The notes under the pieces: model-generated | The model's database searches: none | What the model saw: the letters and a program-made list of their open reading frames with translations, nothing else | Told to the model about the DNA's origin: nothing | In this document: piece by piece, positions 14,605 to 23,483 of the stretch | Layout of the letters: each line of letters starts with the position of its first letter | Position numbering within the stretch: position 1 is the first letter of the stretch | Position numbers and translations under genes: made by a program | Source of the DNA: Lachnospiraceae bacterium UBA7093 | GTDB lineage: Bacteria > Bacillota > Clostridia > Lachnospirales > Lachnospiraceae | Length of the DNA: 30,611 bases | Direction: 5' to 3' | Assembly (NCBI GenBank): GCA_002492465.1 | Contig: DKYT01000013.1 | Coordinates: forward strand, 1 to 30,611

Positions 14605-15697
14605 CATAAACAGTATAACCTTTGGAACGAAGAATATCAGCCGATTTCTGAATGCTTTCTTCCTCATAAAATTCTACCCGTAAAACCCCGTCTTCCTGCT
14701 CCCGGTTGTGAACAATGCCAATGTTTTTAATGCTGATCTGGTTCAGGGCAAGAATGGTGGCAATGGCGGCAAGGGCGCCGGGCTCGTCTGCAATCTCAAT
14801 ACGAAGAGAAAAGGATTTTTTAATAGGACCGCTGGAAGCCTCTATAAAGGAATCCCGATAGGTTCTTGCGTCATCGAAAAAGGCGTATAAGGCGTCAGGC
14901 TGCGCCTCCTGGATCTGCTGCCGGATCTGCATGAGGGACTGTATATAATTTTCCAGAAGCCGACAGATATTCTCCCCGTTGGAAAGGCATATTTGCTGCC
15001 ACATAAGGGGAGAGGAGGAAGCGATCCTGGTAATATCCTTAAAGCCCCCGGCGGCAATTTGTTTCATAGTGCCTTCATCAGAGTCGCTTTGATGGATCAG
15101 ATTGACCAGTGAAGCGGCGATCACATGAGGCAGATGGCTGACGGCGGCAGTAATATAATCGTGCTGCTGGCAGTCAAGAATCAAAGGAATTGCACCCAAA
15201 GAACCAATCAATTTTCTGAAATCCGATACCATGGAAGCGGGAACTTCCGGGCAGGGGGTGAGAATGTAGTAGGCGTTTTCCAAAAGCAGCGCTTTGGAGT
15301 TAATATAGCCGGTGCGTTCGCTTCCAGCCATAGGATGTCCGCCAATAAACTGGTTTTTCAGCCCGATCTTTTCTATGTGCTTATGAATATTGGTTTTCAC
15401 ACTGCCCACATCTGTAAGAAGACAATCGGGGGAAAGATATTCCTTCAGCTTCAGCAGATTTTGATCGTTTTCGGAAACCGGGGCGCATAAAAAAATATAA
15501 TTGCAGTCTTTTAATTCCCATCCTGCCGAGGAAAGGGCAAGATCTACAACGCCGTCTTTTACAGCGGATTTCAGAGCGTTCTGATTGATGTCATATGCAA
15601 GTATACGGCAGTTTGGATGAAACTGGCGCAGCGCCTTTGCAATGGAGCCGCCAATAAGACCAAGACCGATAAAGCCGCAGATAAAGTCACTTTTCAT
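14591..15697 (-). CDS. tyrA: Prephenate dehydrogenase with ACT domain
   Basis: This 368-residue enzyme oxidatively decarboxylates prephenate to 4-hydroxyphenylpyruvate in tyrosine synthesis, using NAD(P)+. The Rossmann motif 'GLGLIGGS' (11-18) opens the protein, 'IFLCAPVS' and 'DVGSVKTNIHKHIE' follow, and 'FIGGHPMAGSERTGY' is the family signature around the catalytic His. The C-terminal part (about 295-365), with 'IADEPGALAAIATILA', is an ACT regulatory domain, so feedback by tyrosine or a related amino acid is likely. The start at 15697 has AAGGAG in the 10-nt gap after the DAHP synthase stop; the longer upstream frame would overlap that gene and lacks an RBS. It is the second gene of an aroF-tyrA pair. 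Confidence 0.95.
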   Translation of the reverse strand: MKSDFICGFIGLGLIGGSIAKALRQFHPNCRILAYDINQNALKSAVKDGVVDLALSSAGWELKDCNYIFLCAPVSENDQNLLKLKEYLSPDCLLTDVGSVKTNIHKHIEKIGLKNQFIGGHPMAGSERTGYINSKALLLENAYYILTPCPEVPASMVSDFRKLIGSLGAIPLILDCQQHDYITAAVSHLPHVIAASLVNLIHQSDSDEGTMKQIAAGGFKDITRIASSSPLMWQQICLSNGENICRLLENYIQSLMQIRQQIQEAQPDALYAFFDDARTYRDSFIEASSGPIKKSFSLRIEIADEPGALAAIATILALNQISIKNIGIVHNREQEDGVLRVEFYEEESIQKSADILRSKGYTVYEKGA

Positions 15698-15707
15698 AGG
15701 GTTCTCC

Positions 15708-16727
15708 TTAAGCTTTAAAGTCTCTGCCCACCAGGGTGCAGAAAGGCGCAAGGGCATCTGTCAGGGCGGCAAATTTCTCAAAGGTGAGAGATTGGGGACC
15801 GTCCGATAGGGCATGTGCAGGATCGTTGTGCACTTCGATCATCAGCCCGTCTGCATCACACGCCACAGCGGCTTTTGCCATAGGCGCCACATATTTATAG
15901 GAGCCGGTGGAGTGAGAGGGATCCACAATGATGGGCAGATGGGTTTTCTGACGCAGTACCGGAACGGCGCTTAAATCAAGGGTGTTCCGGGTGGCGGTTT
16001 CAAAGGTACGGATGCCCCGCTCACAGAGAACCACGTTGGGATTTCCCTCGGCAATGATGTATTCGGCGGCGTTTAACCACTCGTCAATGGTGGCGCACAG
16101 CCCCCGCTTTAAGAGTACCGGAAGACCGGACTGTCCGGCTTCCTTTAAAAGAATAAAGTTCTGCATGTTGCGCGCGCCGATCTGAATCATGTCCACATAT
16201 TTTACGGCTGCTTCAATGGCGTCCAGGCTGACCACTTCGCAGATGGTGGAAAGCCCTGTTTCCGCCTTCGCCTCCTGCATATACCGAAGCCCTTCCTCTG
16301 CAAGTCCCTGGAAGGAGTAGGGGGAGGTACGGGGCTTGTATGCGCCTCCTCTTAAAATGGTTGCGCCGGCATCCTTGACGGCATGGGCAATGGAAAGAAG
16401 CTGCTCCTTGGTTTCCACGGCACAGGGACCAGCCATGATCGTCAGATTGCCGGGACCGATGGAGGTATTTCCCACCTGAACGGTGGTAGGCTGGGAGTGA
16501 AATTTCCGGTTGGCAAGCTTATAGCTTTCTGTGATGGGAACGATCCGCTCCACATCCTTGAAGATGCTTAAGGTTTCAGTGGAGAGTTTGGATTTGTCCC
16601 CCACAAGACCGATGATAGTAACCTCCTCGCCCTTTGAAAGATGAACCTGCAGCCCGTTTTCCTCTATGTATTGGGTAACGGCACGGATGCTCTGTTCCGC
16701 TGCCTGTGGCTTCATAACGATAATCAT
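15708..16727 (-). CDS. aroF: 3-deoxy-7-phosphoheptulonate (DAHP) synthase, type I-beta
   Basis: This 339-residue enzyme condenses phosphoenolpyruvate with erythrose-4-phosphate, the first step of the shikimate pathway. An N-terminal ferredoxin-like regulatory domain (about 1-70, starting 'MIIVMKP' with 'IIGLVGD') precedes the barrel. Signature motifs include 'IMAGPCAVE', 'LRGGAYKPRTSPYSFQG', 'QIGARNMQNF', 'LLKRG', 'LCERGIRTF' and 'IVDPSHSTGS'. Length and domain order match the type I-beta form common in Firmicutes. AAAGGAG precedes the ATG at 16727. Pairing with tyrA, and the regulatory domains in both enzymes, suggest control by aromatic end products. Confidence 0.95.
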   Translation of the reverse strand: MIIVMKPQAAEQSIRAVTQYIEENGLQVHLSKGEEVTIIGLVGDKSKLSTETLSIFKDVERIVPITESYKLANRKFHSQPTTVQVGNTSIGPGNLTIMAGPCAVETKEQLLSIAHAVKDAGATILRGGAYKPRTSPYSFQGLAEEGLRYMQEAKAETGLSTICEVVSLDAIEAAVKYVDMIQIGARNMQNFILLKEAGQSGLPVLLKRGLCATIDEWLNAAEYIIAEGNPNVVLCERGIRTFETATRNTLDLSAVPVLRQKTHLPIIVDPSHSTGSYKYVAPMAKAAVACDADGLMIEVHNDPAHALSDGPQSLTFEKFAALTDALAPFCTLVGRDFKA

Positions 16728-16783
16728 TTGATAAACTCCTTTCGCGGCAGCGCTTTACAAAGCGCGCTGTCCTTCGTTTTCAC

Positions 16784-16812
16784 AATATACCACTTCAACG
16801 CGTGAAAGTCAA
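16784..16812 (-). promoter_or_regulatory. Sigma-A promoter of aroF-tyrA
   Basis: On the minus strand TTGACT (16812-16807) and TATATT (16789-16784) are 17 nt apart, a near-consensus promoter. The short leader holds an inverted repeat, GCGCTTT (16750-16756) with AAAGCGC (16759-16765) on the + strand, that could be an operator or a small hairpin before the RBS. No T-box or other known riboswitch is recognisable. Confidence 0.75.
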
Positions 16813-16896
16813 CAAAGAATCGGCCCGTTTTAACGGAAAAAGCGCATGAAAAAAAGAAAACCCAAATATAATTGTGTATAAATTGCTTGATTATGC

Positions 16897-16925
16897 TTGT
16901 GCAATATGCAAAAATTTAGTAAAAT
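16897..16925 (+). promoter_or_regulatory. Candidate promoter of the EF-G-like gene
   Basis: TTGTGC (16897-16902) and TAAAAT (16920-16925) are separated by 17 nt and lie about 85 nt before the start codon at 17012. The region 16728-17011 is a divergent intergenic space with no gene; it holds only this promoter and that of aroF. Confidence 0.5.
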
Positions 16926-17011
16926 GTACTCATGGGAATTTGGGAGACGGATAGTTCCCGAGGGAAATATTTGTCGTAATGCCCAAAAAAGCGGAAAATG
17001 GAGGGACTTAT

Positions 17012-19102
17012 ATGAATATTTACACAACTGACAAGATTAGAAATGTGGTTTTACTGGGGCATGGCGGAAGCGGAAAGACCAGCCTGGTAGAAGCTATGGC
17101 TTATTTGTCAGGAATTACATCAAGACTGGGGAAGGTGCCAGATGGAAATACTGTCAGCGACTTCGGCAAGGAAGAACAGAAGAGAAAAATATCAATCAGT
17201 ACTTCCGTTGTTCCTGTAGAATGGGAAGGATATAAGATCAATTTATTGGATACGCCTGGCTTTTTTGATTTTGCCGGTGAGGTAGAGGAAGCAATCAGTG
17301 CGGCAGGCGCGGCGATTATCGTTGTAAACGGCAAGTCCGGTATGGAAGTGGGCGCTCAGAAGGCATGGGAGCTGTGCGAGAAATATAAGCTGCCCCGTAT
17401 GATCTATGTGAGCAACATGGATGTGGACAACGCTTCCTTCCGGCAGGTAGTAGAGGACATGACCCAGGCTTACGGAAAGAAGATGGCGCCTTTTCATCTG
17501 CCCATCCGTGAAAATGAGAAGTTTGTGGGCTATGTAAACGTAATCACGGAAACGGGAAACCGCTGGCAGGGGAAAGAAGTTACGGAATGCGAAGTGCCCG
17601 AGTACAATAAGGCAAATCTTCAGCTCTACAGGGATACTCTGATGGAAGCGGTAGCGGAGACCAGCGAGGAGATGATGGAACGCTACTTTGGAGGAGAAAC
17701 CTTCTCCGAGGCGGAGATCAGAGCGGCTTTAAGAACCAATGTATGCGACGGAAGCATTGTACCCATGACAATGGGTTCCAATGTGCTCTGCCAGGGAATG
17801 TATACCCTGCTGGACGATATTATTAAATATTTCCCCAGCCCTGAAAACAGAGAAGTTGCCGGCATTAACATGAAAACCAATGAGATCTATCACGCGGATT
17901 ATGATTTCGCAAAGGCAAAATCGGCGTACATCTGGAAAACCATCGTGGATCCCTTTATTGGTAAGTATTCCCTGATTAAGGTGAACTCCGGCGTTCTTAA
18001 AACAGACGATGTGATCTACAATGTAGATAAGGATATTGAGGAAAAGATCGGTAAGCTGTATGTGCTTCAGGGGAATAAGCCCATTGAGGTAAAGGAACTC
18101 CACGCGGGAGATATTGGCGCACTTGCCAAGCTCACCGGAGCAAGAACAGGAGACAGCCTGTCCACCAAGGCAACCACCATTAAGTACGGAAAGTGGGAGA
18201 TGCCAAAGCCTTATACATATATGAGATACAATCCCAAAAACAAGGGCGATGTGGATAAGATTTCCCAGGCATTGCAGAAGATTTCCCATGAAGATCTGAC
18301 CATGAAGTATGTAAATGATTCCGAGAACAGGCAGATGCTTCTGTATGGAATGGGCGATCTGCATCTGGAAGTAATCGTCAGCAAGCTTTTAAATGAGTAT
18401 AAAGTGGGAATCGAATTGACGCAGCCCAAGGTGGCGTTCCGTGAAACCATCAGGAAGAATTCCGATGTGGAATACAAATATAAAAAGCAGTCCGGCGGAC
18501 ATGGACAGTACGGTCATGTAAAAATGAAATTTGAGCCCTCCGGAAATCTGGAGGAGTCCTATGTATTTGAACAGATCGTAGTAGGCGGCGCGGTTCCTAA
18601 GAACTACTTCCCGGCAGTGGAAAAGGGAATTCAGGAATCCGTGCTGAAAGGACCTCTTGCCGCATATCCGGTAGTGGGTGTAAAGGCGATTCTTTACGAC
18701 GGTTCTTACCATCCTGTGGATTCTTCGGAAATGGCATTTAAGATGGCGACGATCCAGGCGTTTAAGAAAGGCTTTATGGAGGCGCATCCTGTTCTGCTTG
18801 AGCCTATTGTATCTTTGAAGGTGACAGTTCCGGATGCATATACCGGTGATGTTATGGGAGACCTGAATAAGAGAAGAGGCAGAGTGCTTGGTATGAATCC
18901 TGCACCGGGCGGTAAGCAGATTGTAGAAGCGGACGTTCCCATGATGGGACTGTTTGGATATTGTACAGATCTTCGCTCCATGACCGGAGGCAGGGGAGAG
19001 TATGAGTATGAATTTGCCCGTTATGAGCAGGCACCTTCCGATGTACAGGAGAAGGAGGTTGCGGCAAGAGCAGCTAAGGTTGCAGAGGGCACGGAAGAGT
19101 AA
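17012..19102 (+). CDS. Elongation factor G-like translational GTPase (EF-G paralogue)
   Basis: This 696-residue protein has the five-domain length of EF-G, including 'GQYGHVKMKFEP' in domain IV and 'RSMTGGRGEYEYEFARYE' at the end of domain V. It is not the housekeeping EF-G. The P loop is 'GHGGSGKT' (16-23) instead of AHIDAGKT. G3 reads DTPGF (80-84) where EF-G has DTPGH, so the catalytic histidine is absent. G4 reads SNMD (134-137) instead of NKMD. Such EF-G-like paralogues are widespread in Clostridia and their role is not settled; ribosome-associated functions other than translocation are possible. ATG 17012 is chosen for GGAGGG at 17000-17005; an in-frame ATG at 16979 is less well placed. 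It is a single-gene unit with its own terminator. Confidence 0.9.
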   Translation: MNIYTTDKIRNVVLLGHGGSGKTSLVEAMAYLSGITSRLGKVPDGNTVSDFGKEEQKRKISISTSVVPVEWEGYKINLLDTPGFFDFAGEVEEAISAAGAAIIVVNGKSGMEVGAQKAWELCEKYKLPRMIYVSNMDVDNASFRQVVEDMTQAYGKKMAPFHLPIRENEKFVGYVNVITETGNRWQGKEVTECEVPEYNKANLQLYRDTLMEAVAETSEEMMERYFGGETFSEAEIRAALRTNVCDGSIVPMTMGSNVLCQGMYTLLDDIIKYFPSPENREVAGINMKTNEIYHADYDFAKAKSAYIWKTIVDPFIGKYSLIKVNSGVLKTDDVIYNVDKDIEEKIGKLYVLQGNKPIEVKELHAGDIGALAKLTGARTGDSLSTKATTIKYGKWEMPKPYTYMRYNPKNKGDVDKISQALQKISHEDLTMKYVNDSENRQMLLYGMGDLHLEVIVSKLLNEYKVGIELTQPKVAFRETIRKNSDVEYKYKKQSGGHGQYGHVKMKFEPSGNLEESYVFEQIVVGGAVPKNYFPAVEKGIQESVLKGPLAAYPVVGVKAILYDGSYHPVDSSEMAFKMATIQAFKKGFMEAHPVLLEPIVSLKVTVPDAYTGDVMGDLNKRRGRVLGMNPAPGGKQIVEADVPMMGLFGYCTDLRSMTGGRGEYEYEFARYEQAPSDVQEKEVAARAAKVAEGTEE

Positions 19103-19131
19103 ATTACAAAAGTTCTTTTTAGAAGAAGGGG

Positions 19132-19174
19132 ACAGGATGCTGCATTGGGGGATGCAGCATCCTGTTGTATTTTT
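19132..19174 (+). terminator. Strong rho-independent terminator after the EF-G-like gene
   Basis: A perfect 14-bp stem (19132-19145 with 19152-19165) closes a TGGGGG loop and is followed by TGTATTTTT. The 3' side overlaps the -35 of the next promoter. Confidence 0.93.
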
Positions 19175-19193
19175 GTCCATAAAAATGTATAAT
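19165..19193 (+). promoter_or_regulatory. Promoter of the uncharacterised membrane protein gene
   Basis: TTGTAT (19165-19170) and a perfect TATAAT (19188-19193) are 17 nt apart, about 57 nt before the TTG start. The -35 begins at the last base of the preceding terminator stem, so termination and initiation signals are merged. Confidence 0.6.
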
Positions 19194-19250
19194 CTATCCT
19201 GTATGATATTCAAATATAAATCACAGAGATAAGAAGGAGCTGGGAACACA

Positions 19251-20897
19251 TTGAAGGGGAAAAAATTTATAAGAAATTTACTGATCATTCTTGCCGGACT
19301 TGTTGCGGTGGGTATTTATTACTATGTGACCATACCGGCAATCAATATTCATTCTATTGGAACCTGGGAAGTGATTTTGGTTCTGGTGCTGGTACTGGCG
19401 CTTTTGTCGGCGGCAAAGCAGTTCAGGAAAATCAGGCGGACGTCAGTGGAAGGGGCGGATGTTTTTCGCTTCAGCTTAAAAGAGTGCAGTCCCGGCGTTA
19501 AAATCTTTGGAGGTCTGCTGATCGTGCTGTGCCTTATTCTGGCGGTGGGAGCGTTGCTGTCTTCGCCCTTTTTCAATGCGGCGAAATATCAGAAACTGCT
19601 TGCCATTGAAGAAAGAGAATTTACGGATGATATCAAGGAAGTGGATTATAAAACCATTCCGCTTTTGGATAAGGATTCCGCCGCTTTGCTGGGAAACAGG
19701 AAAATGGGCAGTATGGTGGATATGGTTTCCCAATTTGAGGTGTCGGGAGATTATGCCCAGATCAATTATCAGGGGAAACCGGTTCGGGTAACGCCTTTAA
19801 CCTATGCAAGCCCCATTAAATGGCTGACCAATCAGTCGAGGGGAATACCCGCATATATTCTGATCGATATGACCACTCAGAACACAGAGTGCGTGAAGCT
19901 GGAGAAAGGAATTCGTTATTCCAAGGGAGAATATTTTAACAGGAATATTTACAGGCATTTACGGTTTCATTATCCCACTTATATTTTCGACGATCAGCTT
20001 TTCTTTGAGATCGATGAGGAGGGAACGCCTTACTGGGTATGCCCTGTAAAGAAATTCAATATTGGTCTGTTTGGAGGACAGACGGTAGGAAGAGTGGTCC
20101 TTTGCAATGCCCAGACGGGAGAATGTGTGGATTATGATGTGAAGGATGTGCCTTCCTGGATTGATAAGGTTTATTCGGCGGAGCTTTTGATCGACCTGTA
20201 CGATTACTCAGGGCTTCTGAAGCATGGTTACTGGAATTCAGTGTTGGGACAGAAAGATTGCCTCCAGTCCACCAACGGCTATAATTACATTGCCCTGGAG
20301 GATGATGTGTGGGTGTACACAGGCATTACAAGCGTCAGCGGCGATCAGTCCAATGTGGGCTTTGTCCTTATGAATCAGCGTACCATGGAAACCCGCTCCT
20401 ATAAGGTGGAAGGCGCTATTGAGGATTCGGCAATGTCCTCGGCGGAAGGGCAGGTTCAGAACCTGGGATATCGTGCCACCTTTCCCCTGCTGCTGAATAT
20501 TGCAGATGAGCCTACTTATTTTATGGCACTGAAGGATGGCGCCGGGCTGGTGAAAAAATATGCAATGGTGAATGTGCAGAAATACCAGTGGGTGGCAATC
20601 GGCGATACAGTGCAGGAATGTGAAAAGAATTATACGGAGCTTTTGAATACCAACGGAATTGTAAGCAGTTCGCCGGAGGTAGGGAAGAGCGTTACAGGGA
20701 AGATCGAGAGCATTTCCCCTGTTGTGCTGGAAGGAAACACCCATTATTATATCTGTCTGGAAAACAAACCGGATATTTATGATATTGACATGTCGGACGA
20801 ATCGCTGATACAGATTGTGAGATATCAGCCGGGGGATTCCATTACGCTGGAGTATCTGGAGGGCTACGGAATCCACGAGGTGAGAAAATTGAAATAA
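19251..20897 (+). CDS. Uncharacterised membrane-anchored protein
   Basis: I do not recognise this 548-residue protein. Three hydrophobic helices lie in the N-terminal part (about 7-27, 38-55 and 84-106). A soluble remainder of more than 430 residues follows and by topology could lie outside the membrane. The soluble part is rich in beta-strand-like segments, with motifs such as 'GIPAYILIDMTTQNTE' (about 196-211), 'TPYWVCPV' and 'GFVLMNQRTMETRSY', and the last 80 residues may form a small barrel ('GKSVTGKIESISPVV'). The start is TTG 19251, with AAGGAG at 19234-19239; no good ATG is near. It stands as a single gene between the EF-G-like gene and leuS, and has its own promoter. Confidence 0.8.
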   Translation: MKGKKFIRNLLIILAGLVAVGIYYYVTIPAINIHSIGTWEVILVLVLVLALLSAAKQFRKIRRTSVEGADVFRFSLKECSPGVKIFGGLLIVLCLILAVGALLSSPFFNAAKYQKLLAIEEREFTDDIKEVDYKTIPLLDKDSAALLGNRKMGSMVDMVSQFEVSGDYAQINYQGKPVRVTPLTYASPIKWLTNQSRGIPAYILIDMTTQNTECVKLEKGIRYSKGEYFNRNIYRHLRFHYPTYIFDDQLFFEIDEEGTPYWVCPVKKFNIGLFGGQTVGRVVLCNAQTGECVDYDVKDVPSWIDKVYSAELLIDLYDYSGLLKHGYWNSVLGQKDCLQSTNGYNYIALEDDVWVYTGITSVSGDQSNVGFVLMNQRTMETRSYKVEGAIEDSAMSSAEGQVQNLGYRATFPLLLNIADEPTYFMALKDGAGLVKKYAMVNVQKYQWVAIGDTVQECEKNYTELLNTNGIVSSSPEVGKSVTGKIESISPVVLEGNTHYYICLENKPDIYDIDMSDESLIQIVRYQPGDSITLEYLEGYGIHEVRKLK

Positions 20898-20924
20898 GTG
20901 AAAGCGTCAGAAGAGTGGGATTTC

Positions 20925-20953
20925 TTGACATTTTACCATAATATAGGTAAAAT
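20925..20953 (+). promoter_or_regulatory. leuS promoter with an internal palindrome
   Basis: A consensus TTGACA (20925-20930) and TAAAAT (20948-20953) are 17 nt apart. A perfect 8-bp inverted repeat, ATTTTACC (20930-20937) and GGTAAAAT (20946-20953) with an 8-nt spacer, fills the spacer and the whole -10, as expected of an operator. The leader to the start codon is only about 35 nt, too short for a T-box. Confidence 0.8.
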
Positions 20954-20993
20954 TAGGACTAGTCTGTAACGCGTAGATGAGAGGAGAAAAACG

Positions 20994-23405
20994 ATGGCGA
21001 TACCATATAACCACAGAGAGGTGGAAACAAAATGGCAGAAAATCTGGGATGAGGAAAAAGCGTTTAAAACCTCCGATGATTTTTCCAAGCCCAAATATTA
21101 TGCATTGGTAGAATTTCCCTATCCATCAGGACAGGGGTTGCATGTAGGTCATCCCAGACCTTATACGGCGCTTGATATTGTGGCGAGAAAGAGAAGAATG
21201 CAGGGCTATAATGTGCTTTATCCTATGGGGTGGGACGCTTTTGGGCTTCCAACTGAGAATTATGCGATTAAGAATCATATCCACCCGAAGATTGTCACCA
21301 AAAACAATGTGGAGCGTTTTAAAGGGCAGCTTCACGCCCTTGGTTATTCCTTTGACTGGGACAGGGAGATCAATACCACAGATGTAAATTATTATAAATG
21401 GACCCAATGGATTTTCTTAAAGCTTTTTAACGCAGGTCTTGCCTATAAGGCTGAAATGCCCATTAACTGGTGTACCTCCTGTAAGGTTGGTCTTGCCAAT
21501 GAAGAGGTGGTAAACGGCGTCTGTGAGCGTTGCGGAGCGGAGGTGGTCCGCAAAGTCAAAAGTCAGTGGATGTTAAAAATCACGGAATATGCGGATAAGC
21601 TTCTGGAAGGGTTGGACAGCGTAGATTATGTAGAAAGAGTGAAGGTTTCCCAGAAAAACTGGATCGGCAAGTCCACAGGGGCGGAAGTGGATTTCGTTTT
21701 GAAGGATAAAGAAGACAAGCTTACCATATACACTACCAGACCTGACACTCTTTTCGGCGTTACCTATATGGTTGTGAGTCCGGAGCATCCTTTCATAGAT
21801 AAATACAAAGAGAACATCAAAAACTGGGAGGATGTGATCGCTTACAGAGAGATGGCATCCAGAAAATCAGATTTTGAGCGTACAGAGCTTGCAAAGGATA
21901 AAACAGGGGTTATGCTGGACGGTCTTACGGCGGTAAATCCCGTAAATGGGAAAGAAATTCCGGTCTGGATCTCAGACTATGTATTAATGTCCTATGGAAC
22001 CGGCGCAATTATGGCGGTGCCAGCCCACGATGAGAGAGACTGGGAGTTTGCAAAAAAATTTAATATGCCCATTATTGAGGTGGTTGCAGGAAGCCCGGTG
22101 GATGTGAATGAGGCTGTTTATACGGACGTTGCATCAGGGACACTGGTAAACTCCGATTTTCTGAATGGGCTTTCCGTAGCGGAGGCAAAGGAGAAAATCG
22201 TTGCATTTTTAACCGAAAAGGGAATCGGGCATCAAAAGACAAACTTCAAGCTTCGGGACTGGGTATTCTCCAGACAGCGTTACTGGGGAGAGCCTATTCC
22301 TATTGTAAAATGTGATCAATGCGGATATGTGCCCCTTCCGGAGGACCAGCTGCCCTTAGAGCTGCCGGAGGTGGAAAGCTATATGCCCACGGACAACGGT
22401 GAGTCGCCTCTTGCCCATATGACAGAATGGGTTAAAACCACTTGTCCCAAGTGCGGCGGCAGAGCCTATCGGGAAACCGACACCATGCCCCAATGGGCTG
22501 GTTCCTCCTGGTACTTCCTGAGGTATACGGATCCTGCCAATGATAAAGAACTGGCAAGTAAGGAGGCGTTGCGTTACTGGATGCCCGTGGACTGGTACAA
22601 CGGAGGGATGGAGCATACCACCCTGCATTTACTGTACTCCCGGTTTTGGCACAGATTTTTGTATGATGAAAAGGTGGTTCCTTGTCCGGAGCCTTACCAG
22701 AAGAGAACCTCTCACGGCATGATTCTGGGCTCCAACGGGGAGAAGATGAGCAAATCCAGAGGAAATGTGGTGAATCCGGACGACATTGTACGGGATTACG
22801 GGGCGGATACGCTGCGTACCTACGAGATGTTTATCGGCGCTTTTGAATTGAGCGCGGCGTGGAGCGAGGACGGTGTAAAAGGATGTCGTCGGTTTTTGGA
22901 AAGAGTCTGGAAACTGCAGGATATTCTTACGGAGGAGGATGGCTATTCAAAGGACCTGGAAGTGAAGATGCATCAGACCATCAAGAAGGTTAGCAATGAT
23001 TTTGAAAACCTGAAGTATAATACGGCGATCGCCGCAATGATGGCGCTGATCAATGAATTTTATAAGAAAAATGCGGTTACCAGAGGGGAATTTAAAACCC
23101 TGCTTACTTTGCTGAATCCGGTAGCGCCCCATATTACAGAGGAGATCTGGCAGAGGGCAGGCTATGAAGGACGTATTTACCAGAGCGCATGGCCGTCCTA
23201 TGAGGAGGCAAAGACCGTTGAATCCACCATTGAGATTGCCGTCCAGATCAACGGAAAGACGAAGGCGACACTGGATATTGCAAGGGACGAAGAAAAAGAT
23301 ACGGTGATCGCAAGGGCGAAGGAAACCATTCAGGATAAGCTGACGGGCAATATTGTAAAAGAGATTTATGTGCCGGGAAGAATTGTGAATATTGTTATGA
23401 AATAA
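20994..23405 (+). CDS. leuS: Leucyl-tRNA synthetase
   Basis: This 803-residue class I synthetase charges tRNA-Leu. The HIGH motif is HVGH (50-53) within 'PYPSGQGLHVGHPRPYTA', and KMSKS is at 584-588. Cysteine pairs in 'WCTSCKVGL' and 'GVCERCGAEV', and again in 'KCDQCGY' and 'TCPKCGGR', look like two zinc-ribbon-like modules. The CP1 editing domain is present, with 'GTGAIMAVPAHDERD'. The C-terminal anticodon-binding and tail regions are complete, ending in 'KEIYVPGRIVNIVMK'. Length is in the usual range for bacteria, slightly shorter than E. coli. GAGGAG lies before ATG 20994. It is transcribed alone from the promoter at 20925-20953. Confidence 0.98.
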   Translation: MAIPYNHREVETKWQKIWDEEKAFKTSDDFSKPKYYALVEFPYPSGQGLHVGHPRPYTALDIVARKRRMQGYNVLYPMGWDAFGLPTENYAIKNHIHPKIVTKNNVERFKGQLHALGYSFDWDREINTTDVNYYKWTQWIFLKLFNAGLAYKAEMPINWCTSCKVGLANEEVVNGVCERCGAEVVRKVKSQWMLKITEYADKLLEGLDSVDYVERVKVSQKNWIGKSTGAEVDFVLKDKEDKLTIYTTRPDTLFGVTYMVVSPEHPFIDKYKENIKNWEDVIAYREMASRKSDFERTELAKDKTGVMLDGLTAVNPVNGKEIPVWISDYVLMSYGTGAIMAVPAHDERDWEFAKKFNMPIIEVVAGSPVDVNEAVYTDVASGTLVNSDFLNGLSVAEAKEKIVAFLTEKGIGHQKTNFKLRDWVFSRQRYWGEPIPIVKCDQCGYVPLPEDQLPLELPEVESYMPTDNGESPLAHMTEWVKTTCPKCGGRAYRETDTMPQWAGSSWYFLRYTDPANDKELASKEALRYWMPVDWYNGGMEHTTLHLLYSRFWHRFLYDEKVVPCPEPYQKRTSHGMILGSNGEKMSKSRGNVVNPDDIVRDYGADTLRTYEMFIGAFELSAAWSEDGVKGCRRFLERVWKLQDILTEEDGYSKDLEVKMHQTIKKVSNDFENLKYNTAIAAMMALINEFYKKNAVTRGEFKTLLTLLNPVAPHITEEIWQRAGYEGRIYQSAWPSYEEAKTVESTIEIAVQINGKTKATLDIARDEEKDTVIARAKETIQDKLTGNIVKEIYVPGRIVNIVMK

Positions 23406-23410
23406 CAACG

Positions 23411-23448
23411 AACGCCGGACTCTTGATTACGACCAGGAGTCCGGCGTT
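23411..23448. terminator. Hairpin between convergent leuS and the minus-strand gene pair
   Basis: A perfect 12-bp stem (AACGCCGGACTC at 23411-23422 with GAGTCCGGCGTT at 23437-23448) lies between converging genes. On the + strand it is followed by AAAAA, not T. On the minus strand the tail is moderately T-rich (CGTTGTTATTT). It probably serves the minus-strand genes best and may block read-through both ways. Confidence 0.7.
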
Positions 23449-23483
23449 AAAAATGTGTTATGCCTGGCGCATGGCGGAGATCT

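Noticed and set aside
16979..17011. Upstream ATG for the EF-G-like gene
   Set aside because: The extra 11 residues are not family-like, and the GGAGGG at 17000-17005 fits ATG 17012.
18389..19288. 299-codon minus-strand frame antisense to the EF-G-like gene
   Set aside because: It lies opposite a clear conserved gene, crosses a strong terminator and has no recognisable domain.
20898..20993. T-box leader for leuS
   Set aside because: The gap is 96 nt in total, with a promoter in its middle; there is no room for a T-box and no T-box consensus sequence is visible.
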